Source: an uncultured Eubacterium sp.
GTDB lineage: Bacteria > Bacillota > Clostridia > Lachnospirales > Lachnospiraceae
NCBI GenBank assembly: GCA_900552795.1
Contig: USBB01000044.1
Coordinates: forward strand, 1-14,884
DNA length: 14,884 nt
Direction: 5' to 3'
The translations under genes were made by a program, and so were the position numbers. The stretch's first letter is position 1, and the number at the start of each line of letters is the position of its first letter. The notes beneath the pieces were generated by a model. The model worked only from the letters and a program-made list of their open reading frames with translations. It was not told where the DNA came from and searched no databases. Shown one piece after another: positions 6,423 to 13,340 of this stretch.

Positions 6423-8075
6423 ATGCAGATATATAAAATATTGTGCGAATTAATGGTAAATATAGATTATCTGTCGAAACTGTTTTATTCACAGGATTAT
6501 TTTGAAGGAAATCAGTTATCGGGTAAAATTATAAAAATGCTTACTAAGCTGCTTTCTGAGATGGGAGACTGCACATTTTCGCGGATGATAGGTGAAAGAT
6601 TGCCATATCTTTTAGAATATCAGGAAAATAATGATTATATCGGTATGGCGGATTTTTACATTATGTATTTAAAGCCGGCATGCCGTAATTTTATAGAGGA
6701 GCTCAGGGCAGATGGTATCTGGCAGGAGGTCAGGGATTTTTATGATAGTAACTATGAGGCTGCTGATGAAGAAATAAGAGAAATGCTTTGCAGTATTGAT
6801 GCCAAGACGGAGGATATACCTGATGGATATGAAATGCTTGAGACATCTGTTGGAAGTTTTACGCTCCAGGTAAAAGTGGATGATAATAAAATGCTTTTGT
6901 CAAGTGCATGTAATCCATATGATGAGGCAGAGATTTTGGCGCAGGAATATTGTGAAAAAGGTAAAAACTCATATGTAGTTTTGGGACTGGGTATGGGATA
7001 TCTTATGTCAGAGCTTTCAAAGCATCTTGATATACGTGATATTGTTGTTTGTGAACATGATTTGTATGTTATAAAAGCTGTGTTTCATTATGTTGATTTA
7101 AAAGAAATATTAAAAAAAGGCAGAGTGCATATTTATTATGACCCTGACCTGAGGATATTTTCAAAAAGTATAGCGGAAAATAGTGATATGGGTATTATTA
7201 TTCACCGTCCGAGTATGATGAATATTAAAGATTTAAGGATAAGACAGAAGGTGCAGGACTTTTTTATACATGACAGCGGTGTGCGCAGTCAGGGCAAAAA
7301 GCTTCTGAGAAATTTTTATATGAATACGTCAGAATCAGCTCTTGAGAGTGTACGTTCGGCTAAAGAGTTACGGAGTGTATTTGAGGGGCATGATGTTTTA
7401 TTTATAGCAGCCGGCCCGTCACTGGAAGAAAATATACCATATTTAAAAGAATTGAGTCAAAAATATATTGTTGTGGCAGTAGGTACAGTTTTAAAGAGGC
7501 TGACAAGGCTTGGTATAAAGCCTGATTATGTTGTAATGACTGACGCACAGCACAATATGATGAATCAAATAAGTGGTGTTGATACGTCTGAGCTTTCATT
7601 AATTTATCTGCCAACGGTATATTATGAAGTGCTTAACGTTTGGGAGGGGGCTAAATATATGGCTCTTCAAAAGGATTTTGAGCCATCAGAGGTTATGGCA
7701 CAGAAAAACAGCGATATTCTTTTTGAAACAGGCGGTTCAGTTTCAACGCTGGCACTCGATATTGCAATAAGATTTCTTAGCAGGCGCATTATTTGTATGG
7801 GTCTTGACCTTGCATATGTGGATAATAAAATTCATGTGGGCGAAAAGGCGTTTCGCAATGATATGGCAGGGCAGTTAAGGCTTGTTAAAAGTGTTGACGG
7901 AAAAGAAATTTATACCGCGGTAAATCTTGATAACTACAGATTGTGGATTGAGAGAAGGATAGAGCGGCGCAGTGAACAGGAGAAACAGGTGGAGCTTATA
8001 AATGCTTCAGGCGGTGCATTTATAAAAGGAATGATAAATAAGAAACCGGATTGGAAAGGCGGATTATATCAATGA
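6423..8075 (+). CDS. Second Maf/DUF115-family glycosyltransferase (divergent paralogue)
   Basis: This 550-residue member of the same family as the gene at 597 has a different N-terminal third. A Rossmann-like region has the glycine loop V-L-G-L-G-M-G-Y near 188-195. The DUF115 core is present: A-G-P-S-L (329-333), M-T-D-A-Q-H (372-377), E-T-G-G-S-V-S (435-441) and G-L-D-L-A-Y-V-D-N-K-I-H (460-471). The C-terminal helical extension seen in the first paralogue is much shorter. A stop codon lies just upstream in frame, so ATG 6423 is the earliest start; its ribosome-binding site is weak, and ATG 6453 is possible. It lies 36 bp after traX and overlaps the next gene by ATGA. Two different Maf proteins may target different sugars or sites, or one may have another role in glycan assembly. 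Confidence 0.87.
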   Translation: MQIYKILCELMVNIDYLSKLFYSQDYFEGNQLSGKIIKMLTKLLSEMGDCTFSRMIGERLPYLLEYQENNDYIGMADFYIMYLKPACRNFIEELRADGIWQEVRDFYDSNYEAADEEIREMLCSIDAKTEDIPDGYEMLETSVGSFTLQVKVDDNKMLLSSACNPYDEAEILAQEYCEKGKNSYVVLGLGMGYLMSELSKHLDIRDIVVCEHDLYVIKAVFHYVDLKEILKKGRVHIYYDPDLRIFSKSIAENSDMGIIIHRPSMMNIKDLRIRQKVQDFFIHDSGVRSQGKKLLRNFYMNTSESALESVRSAKELRSVFEGHDVLFIAAGPSLEENIPYLKELSQKYIVVAVGTVLKRLTRLGIKPDYVVMTDAQHNMMNQISGVDTSELSLIYLPTVYYEVLNVWEGAKYMALQKDFEPSEVMAQKNSDILFETGGSVSTLALDIAIRFLSRRIICMGLDLAYVDNKIHVGEKAFRNDMAGQLRLVKSVDGKEIYTAVNLDNYRLWIERRIERRSEQEKQVELINASGGAFIKGMINKKPDWKGGLYQ

Positions 8076-9292
8076 AAGTGCTGTTTTTTGAGTGGAATGC
8101 ATTTATGCAGAAGGGTATTCAGTCGGCAATGAAGCGTCTTGGTATAAAATATGACGTTTACAGATATATATTCACCGACTGGGATAAAGATGATGCGTTT
8201 GTGGATAAGTTTGAAAAAGAAGTCAGGAACGGTGGATATGATACAGTTTTTTCGGTGAATTTTTCTCCTCTTATTGCTGATGTTTGCAATAGCTGTGAAG
8301 TTCATTATATTTCATGGGTTTATGACTGCCCTCTTCATATAAGAAGAACTGAAACCTTACAATACAACTGCAATGATATATATTTTTTTGACAGGCAGCA
8401 GGCTTTAAAGTACAGAAATGATGGAGTAACGGGTTCACATCATCTGACACTTGCGGTTGATACCGGTTTGTTCGGAGCAGAAAAGACGCTTTCTATGATG
8501 CACACTCCGGGTTTTTATAATTGTGACGTTTCGCTCTTGGGTCAGCTCTACAAATCTGATTATGAATACCTTTTGGGGCCGCTTCCTTTGTATTACAGGG
8601 GTTATCTTGAGGGGCTGCTTTCGGCGCAGATGAAACTTGCAGGCGGATATATTTTAGATGAAATGATTACTGATTCTTTAATGGAGCAGTTAAATGTTTG
8701 GTATAAAAAATCTTATAATATAGATACAGAAAATGCGTCAGAAAAGGTTATGGGCGGACACAGTGCTTTTATAAAGTCAGAGATAAAGTCTGAGGGTGCC
8801 AAGGTAAAAAAAGAAGAACTTACGTATGCGATGTGCTGCGAGGCCACAGGCAGGGACAGATTTATGGCTCTTGCACTTTTGCAGAACAGATGCCGCGTCA
8901 ACCTGTATTCATCTGACAAAAATGAAAAGCTTAACTTTGTAAATAATATGGGATATGCAGACTATTACACGCAGATGCCGCAGATTTTTGCAGGCAGCAG
9001 AGTAAATTTAAATATTTCTTTAAAAGCCATTCAGTCGGGAATTCCGCTTAGAATACTTGATATTATAGGCAGCGGCGGCTTTGTGATATCAAATATACAG
9101 ACGGAGCTTTTTGAGTACTTTGAGCCTGATGTTGATATAGTTATGTATGAGGATATGAAGGATTTAATTCAAAAAACACTCTATTACATAGAGCATGAAC
9201 AGGAAAGAATGGCTATTGTAAAGCGCAGTGTGCAGAAAGTAAAAGAAGCATTCTCCTTTGATGAAAGAATAAAGAAAATGCTTCTTGATTAG
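8072..9292 (+). CDS. CgeB-like glycosyltransferase (GT-B fold, DUF3880 plus Glyco_trans_1_2)
   Basis: From ATG 8072 the protein has 406 residues; an upstream in-frame TTG at 8051 would lie inside the previous gene. ATG 8072 overlaps the maf stop as ATGA, with AAGGCGG about 9 nt upstream. The N-terminal half begins M-K-V-L-F-F-E-W, continues with V-Y-D-C-P and Y-F-F-D-R, and matches DUF3880. N-C-D-V-S-L-L-G lies mid-protein. The C-terminal half has N-L-N-I-S (312-316), G-I-P-L-R and G-S-G-G (about 334-337), the donor-binding end of CgeB-type glycosyltransferases. It is soluble and probably extends the flagellin glycan in the cytoplasm. Two paralogues follow on the other strand. Compared with them it has an insertion rich in S, E and K around residues 208-240. 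Donor and acceptor cannot be read from the sequence. Confidence 0.88.
   Translation: MKVLFFEWNAFMQKGIQSAMKRLGIKYDVYRYIFTDWDKDDAFVDKFEKEVRNGGYDTVFSVNFSPLIADVCNSCEVHYISWVYDCPLHIRRTETLQYNCNDIYFFDRQQALKYRNDGVTGSHHLTLAVDTGLFGAEKTLSMMHTPGFYNCDVSLLGQLYKSDYEYLLGPLPLYYRGYLEGLLSAQMKLAGGYILDEMITDSLMEQLNVWYKKSYNIDTENASEKVMGGHSAFIKSEIKSEGAKVKKEELTYAMCCEATGRDRFMALALLQNRCRVNLYSSDKNEKLNFVNNMGYADYYTQMPQIFAGSRVNLNISLKAIQSGIPLRILDIIGSGGFVISNIQTELFEYFEPDVDIVMYEDMKDLIQKTLYYIEHEQERMAIVKRSVQKVKEAFSFDERIKKMLLD
9243..9286 (-). terminator. Candidate terminator of the minus-strand glycosyltransferase pair, inside the opposing gene
   Basis: AAGAAGCATT (9243-9252) and AATGCTTCTT (9277-9286) form a perfect 10-bp inverted repeat around a 24-nt loop, which can itself form a small CTTT/AAAG stem. 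Read on the minus strand it follows the stop at 9299-9301 by about 12 nt, and the 3' arm runs into TTACTTTC, giving a broken U-tract. It lies wholly within the last codons of the plus-strand gene. The long loop makes it weaker than a textbook terminator. Confidence 0.45.
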
Positions 9293-9298
9293 TATTTG

Positions 9299-10453
9299 TT
9301 ATAAAAAAACAATATCAAAAATTTCATTGAGGCGCACTTTGTAAGTGTGCCTTTCTTCAATTATTCCATGTCCGTTTGCAGCAATCTGCATGCGTTCTTT
9401 TTCGTGCTTTAAATAGTAGGCACATTTATTTATAAGGTCATCCTTTGATTCAAACAAAACCATATCTTCACCGGGAGTAAATACATCAAAAAATCCGGAT
9501 TGATAGTTTGACAGAAGAAATCCGCCGGAGCCTAAGATATCCATTGCGCGAAGCGGTATACCCTCGCGTATGCTTCGTAAGCTTATGTTAAGGTTAATTT
9601 TGCTTTTCTTAAAAATACCCGGCATATCATTGTAGTAGTCAATAGCTCCCATGTTTTTGATATGGGGAAGTGCCGGAGTAGGATTAGGGGTGTAAAGATG
9701 TGTGTCGAAATGTTCTGAGACTGCAGAAAGCAAATCATGTCGTTCCATTTCTGCAAGTTTTCTTGCAATAAAATAATATGCGTAAATGTATGAAACAGTC
9801 TCGACACCGTCTTTGTTGGGTGAAACAGGAACGCTTTTTTGAAGTTCATTTATGATGTTTTCTGTCAGCAACTCCTCAATAAAGAAATAGCCATACACCT
9901 TGAGCTGGGCCTGCATAATTGCATCAAGATATCCCTGTACAAATGCCGGCAGGTTTTTGAAACGCTCAAAAAGGTTATGTTTTTCGTTATACATGGAGCC
10001 CACGAAAGAAACGTCACAGTTAAAGCCGCTAAGCTTACCTGTCTGCTTGTTTAAGCGGTCGGTGTTTACTGCTAAAGGAGCGTAATATACTGTATTTATT
10101 CCCTCTTTTTTTAAATCAAAATATTGTGCTCTGTCAAATATAAATACATAATTGCATGGATTTATTATTGTGTAGGAGTAGAGCGATACAAGCGGGCTGT
10201 CATATATAAATGAAATATATGGGATATTTCGCTTGCTGCAGTTATTGGAAATAACAGGGCTGTAATTAAATGTAAATACACAGTCGTAGTGTGCACTCTC
10301 AGTTTCTTTTTCAAAAAGTCTGTCAAATTCCGGGGATACGCGCTCGCGAATAAGCTCTGTCTGATTGCATTTGTAAGTGTGGCCAAGCTGTGTTAACGCA
10401 TCGCATATATCTTCAATTCCAAAATTTTTCCATTCAAATATAAGTACATTCAT
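9299..10453 (-). CDS. CgeB-like glycosyltransferase, second paralogue
   Basis: This 384-residue paralogue starts with M-N-V-L-I-F-E-W. It shows Y-D-S-P-L (84-88), F-I-F-D-R (104-108) and N-C-D-V-S-F-V-G-S-M-Y (145-155). The C-terminal donor site has N-L-N-I-S-L-R from about 287, G-I-P-L-R and G-S-G-G (308-311). ATG at 10453-10451 is preceded by GGAAA. A 6-bp inverted repeat (TTGCGG 10468-10473 with CCGCAA 10488-10493) lies just upstream in the leader. Its initiation region (GGA-AACATTATGAA) nearly equals that of the next paralogue, supporting a tandem duplication. A 111-bp AT-rich gap separates it from that gene; a perfect minus-strand TTGACA occurs there (10544-10539) but without a good -10 box. 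Its stop is 6 bp from the stop of the convergent plus-strand gene. Confidence 0.88.
   Translation of the reverse strand: MNVLIFEWKNFGIEDICDALTQLGHTYKCNQTELIRERVSPEFDRLFEKETESAHYDCVFTFNYSPVISNNCSKRNIPYISFIYDSPLVSLYSYTIINPCNYVFIFDRAQYFDLKKEGINTVYYAPLAVNTDRLNKQTGKLSGFNCDVSFVGSMYNEKHNLFERFKNLPAFVQGYLDAIMQAQLKVYGYFFIEELLTENIINELQKSVPVSPNKDGVETVSYIYAYYFIARKLAEMERHDLLSAVSEHFDTHLYTPNPTPALPHIKNMGAIDYYNDMPGIFKKSKINLNISLRSIREGIPLRAMDILGSGGFLLSNYQSGFFDVFTPGEDMVLFESKDDLINKCAYYLKHEKERMQIAANGHGIIEERHTYKVRLNEIFDIVFL
9330..9358 (+). terminator. Terminator of the plus-strand operon, inside the opposing gene
   Basis: AGGCGCACTT (9330-9339), loop TGT, AAGTGTGCCT (9343-9352), then TTCTTC. All ten positions pair in plus-strand RNA, with one G-U wobble (9334 with 9348). 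In minus-strand RNA that position would be an A-C mismatch, so the stem favours plus-strand transcripts. It lies about 38 nt after the plus-strand stop and within the codons for roughly residues 368-375 of the convergent gene. Confidence 0.6.
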
Positions 10454-10564
10454 AATGTTTCCATTCTTTGCGGCAGTTTTTAGCAGTCCGCAAGTCTATT
10501 TTAGTGTTTATTTTTAAAAATTTCTGTGTTAATTTTTATGTCAATTTATATATTAATTGGTATA

Positions 10565-11743
10565 TTAATTTGCTGGAAACGCCATGTCTATCATCTGCAG
10601 AAGACGCACGTCATATGAATGAAATTTTTTAACTTTTTCATATCCGTTAGAGGCAATTTCCATGCGCTCATCATCGTGTTTCAGGTAATAATCGCACAAT
10701 TCATAAAGATGCTGCATGCTTTCGTAAGCAACAAGGTCTTTCCCGATTTCAAAAATTTCAGGAAGTTCGGCCTGATAGTTGGTAATAAGAAAGCCGCCGC
10801 AACCTAAAACATCAAACACTCTTAAGGAAAGTCCTGAGCGTATTGATTTTGCTGTAATATTTAAATTTATTTTGCTCTGGTTAAATATTATCGGCATTTC
10901 TTCAAGTGATTTTGCGAAACCACGGTTGTGTATGTTTGGCATTAAGGATGTGTCGCTTCCAGTATATATATCGACATTAAAATTATCGGAGAGCATTTTT
11001 AACACGCGCAGGCGTTCCTGCTCTGCGACCTTTACGCTTAAATACTGCTGTGCGACCAAAGCTTTGTTGTTTCCGTGAAAGTTTTGAGGGAAGCGGTATG
11101 AACCAGGTGTATATTTTAAAAAGGTTTCGGCAAATTCATCAGAAATTACATCTTCTATAAAATTGTAACCATAAACCTTTAACTGTGCTTCAATCAGACC
11201 ATCGGCAAAGCCTTTCTCAAATTCAGGCAGCTTTGTGCGGTTAAAAGGGCACTTTTCTGCATATGTGGAACCAATAAACGAAATATCGCTTTTAAAGTGC
11301 TCTTTGGTTTCTGCGCCTGCATTATTGATGACACTGTCGTTTCGTACTGTATTTGTTGCGAGCGGAATATGAAAAATATGTCCTGGGTTTCGCGGCTCAA
11401 ATTCATTAAAAAGCATACGGTCAAATAAAAATACACGATTGCACGGATTAGTTAGAGAATCCGAATATAGTTCAAGTACGGGACTGTCAACTATGAGGCT
11501 TATATATGTAATATGAGCTATATTGCATAAATCGGAAAGCCATGGAAAAAAATTAATGGTAAAGACAAAGCTGTAAGTTTGTGATAAAAGTTTTTGGGAA
11601 ACAAGGTTGACGCACTGGGCAGGCAGTATATTTTTGTTGTAAATTTCAGCAATTTCCTCATCCACTTCGAGGCCGAGGCGTTTAAATGCGTCTATGACAT
11701 CAGGTTCACAAATGCTGCCGTACCTGTAAATATATATTTTCAT
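10565..11743 (-). CDS. CgeB-like glycosyltransferase, third paralogue
   Basis: ATG at 11743-11741 gives 392 residues beginning M-K-I-Y-I-Y-R-Y. An in-frame upstream ATG at 11812 would add 23 residues, but it lies upstream of the likely promoter and lacks support, whereas GGAG lies 6 nt before 11743. The protein keeps the DUF3880-type N-terminal half (V-D-S-P-V, F-L-F-D-R), a mid-protein S-D-I-S-F-I-G-S-T-Y, and the C-terminal N-L-N-I-T, L-S-L-R and G-C-G-G in place of G-S-G-G. It is more diverged in the donor region than the other two. It is the first gene of a two-gene minus-strand unit and is transcribed divergently from the adenylating-enzyme gene. A role in elongating flagellin glycan is inferred from context. 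Confidence 0.87.
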   Translation of the reverse strand: MKIYIYRYGSICEPDVIDAFKRLGLEVDEEIAEIYNKNILPAQCVNLVSQKLLSQTYSFVFTINFFPWLSDLCNIAHITYISLIVDSPVLELYSDSLTNPCNRVFLFDRMLFNEFEPRNPGHIFHIPLATNTVRNDSVINNAGAETKEHFKSDISFIGSTYAEKCPFNRTKLPEFEKGFADGLIEAQLKVYGYNFIEDVISDEFAETFLKYTPGSYRFPQNFHGNNKALVAQQYLSVKVAEQERLRVLKMLSDNFNVDIYTGSDTSLMPNIHNRGFAKSLEEMPIIFNQSKINLNITAKSIRSGLSLRVFDVLGCGGFLITNYQAELPEIFEIGKDLVAYESMQHLYELCDYYLKHDDERMEIASNGYEKVKKFHSYDVRLLQMIDMAFPAN

Positions 11744-11768
11744 AATGTTCTCCGTTCTGTAGAAATAT

Positions 11769-11777
11769 ATTATATCA
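11769..11777 (-). promoter_or_regulatory. Extended -10 promoter for the minus-strand glycosyltransferase pair
   Basis: On the minus strand, TGA-TATAAT (11777 down to 11769) is a perfect -10 box with the TGN extension. No good -35 box sits 16-18 nt upstream (a TTGCAT is only 13 nt away), which is tolerable for an extended -10 promoter. Transcription would begin about 20 nt before the ATG at 11743. Confidence 0.5.
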
Positions 11778-11872
11778 CATTCACAATATGCAAGGCGGAT
11801 TGGTTTGCACAACGTGGTTAATGACCGTTTGACTCTGGCATTATAAATATATATTAGTCTATAAAGCTGTGC

Positions 11873-11902
11873 TTGGCAAATTATTTATATAAGTGCTATA
11901 AT
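11873..11902 (+). promoter_or_regulatory. Sigma-A-type promoter for the adenylating-enzyme gene
   Basis: TTGGCA (11873-11878), an 18-nt spacer and TATAAT (11897-11902) with a TGC extended -10 upstream. It lies about 40 nt before the ATG at 11944 in the divergent intergenic region. Confidence 0.65.
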
Positions 11903-11943
11903 AATTTTTAAGTAAATTTTTGATTAAGATGCAGAGGTGAAAT

Positions 11944-13326
11944 ATGCAGAATAATACAACCTTTTATGAGATACTAAGAGAAAATGCAGTTAAATATGCA
12001 GACAGAACGGCTATTTTGTATGATACGTTTGCAGTTACATATGAAAAGCTCTTTGATGATGCGGTGAAAAAAGCAATGCATCTGCAAAGGTTTGAAGGTA
12101 AGAGAATTGCTATATATGGGCCATCATCTTATAGATGGATTGTAAATATGTTCGGAACTATTATGGCTGGAAAGGATGCCATTTTAGTTGATTTCTTTCT
12201 GCCTAAGGATGTAAGAAAAACGCTTTTAAATAAGGTTGGTGCGGATTATATTCTTTGTTCTACAAATCAGTATATATTGTCGGATTCAGATGCTATTATA
12301 ATAGAACACGCAGAAAATGATGATGTGGATGGTCTTGAGTATAATACGCAGACGAAGGAAGGAAATATGCTTTTCTTTACTGCTACGGATACGGAAAGCG
12401 ATAATGCAGTGGTGCTTACAGTTGATAATATTATGAACACTGTAAGAGGCTTAAGCCGGTTCTGTAAATGTGATGAAAATGATAAGGTTCTTTCACAGAT
12501 AAATCTTGACCATGTATTCGGATTTATATATACACTTATATGGCCGCTTGCTTCCGGTGCATGTGTGTGCGTTGGAAGAGGATTAAGACATATAGATGCA
12601 GATACTTATTATTATAATCCTACAATACTTCCGGGAAATCCTTCTATTATAGAGTATTTAAAGAAGATAAAAGGCTTTAATCAGGAGCTTAAAACTATTA
12701 TAACGGGCGGTGCAACTTGTCCTGCAAGGCTTATGGAAAGCCTTAAGGACAGGGAGCTTGAGGTCATAAATGTATACGGCATGACTGAAACTGCAAGTTC
12801 ATTTGCAATAAACCGCTCTGCAGATGGTTCATTTGAACCGATAGATGATGGAGCTGTTACAATATCTGATGACGGGGAGATACTTGTAAGTGGTTTAAGT
12901 GTTATGCAGGGATATGATAAGGATAAGACTGCTACAGAAAAGGTTCTTCGTGACGGAGTGCTTCACACAGGTGAAAAAGGGTATTTTAATGAGGATGGGC
13001 ATCTTGTCATAACACAGCATAATCCTAATATTATTCTTCTTCCTACAGGGGAAAAAATATGCAGAGCTGTTACAATAAATGAAATAGATGAGCTTAGCGG
13101 AATAAAAGAAAGCTATATTGAATTGTTTGATGATAAGCTTACGGCAATAATAGTTCCTATGGATAAAAATCAGCATGAAGATAAATTCAAAAGACTTATT
13201 GATAAATATAATGAGAAAAAAGGATACAGGTGGGAAATACAAAAAATAATTGTAAGACATGAAGCATTGCCAAAAGATGAGAATGGTAAGATTGATGCAG
13301 CGGCTATAAATAGTATAATCTGCTAA
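11944..13326 (+). CDS. ANL-superfamily adenylating enzyme (acyl/aryl-CoA ligase-like) with a degenerate P-loop
   Basis: ANL enzymes activate a carboxylate as acyl-AMP and pass it to CoA or a carrier protein. This protein has 460 residues, shorter than the usual 500-550. ATG 11944 follows GAGGTGA. The A5 motif V-Y-G-M-T-E-T-A (277-284) is intact, and the catalytic lysine motif N-G-K-I (Lys449) is kept near the C-terminus. The A3 P-loop, normally T-S-G-T-T-G-x-P-K-G, reads T-A-T-D-T-E-S-D-N-A (146-155), so the glycines and the lysine are missing. A7 reads H-T-G-E-K-G (Glu for Asp). The A8 hinge Gly-Arg is replaced near H-N-P-N. It could supply an acyl group for flagellin glycan, have reduced or altered activity, or be a non-catalytic relative. 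It has its own promoter and converges on the FliD-like gene. Confidence 0.85.
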   Translation: MQNNTTFYEILRENAVKYADRTAILYDTFAVTYEKLFDDAVKKAMHLQRFEGKRIAIYGPSSYRWIVNMFGTIMAGKDAILVDFFLPKDVRKTLLNKVGADYILCSTNQYILSDSDAIIIEHAENDDVDGLEYNTQTKEGNMLFFTATDTESDNAVVLTVDNIMNTVRGLSRFCKCDENDKVLSQINLDHVFGFIYTLIWPLASGACVCVGRGLRHIDADTYYYNPTILPGNPSIIEYLKKIKGFNQELKTIITGGATCPARLMESLKDRELEVINVYGMTETASSFAINRSADGSFEPIDDGAVTISDDGEILVSGLSVMQGYDKDKTATEKVLRDGVLHTGEKGYFNEDGHLVITQHNPNIILLPTGEKICRAVTINEIDELSGIKESYIELFDDKLTAIIVPMDKNQHEDKFKRLIDKYNEKKGYRWEIQKIIVRHEALPKDENGKIDAAAINSIIC

Positions 13327-13340
13327 GCAGTTAAAATATT

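Noticed and set aside
6077..6436. Frame overlapping traX whose end reads like a real C-terminus (K-K-I-I-K-K-A-K-E-L-G-Y-A-D-I)
   Set aside because: Its upstream part is a Cys-rich shadow of traX. No start codon or ribosome-binding site serves the plausible tail alone, and traX itself ends with its normal family C-terminus, so a frameshifted fusion is not needed.
10516..10544. Perfect minus-strand TTGACA (10544-10539) as a promoter for the second CgeB-like gene
   Set aside because: At 17-18 nt spacing only ATTTTT or TTTTTA occurs, which is a poor -10 box in a run of A/T; too weak to list.
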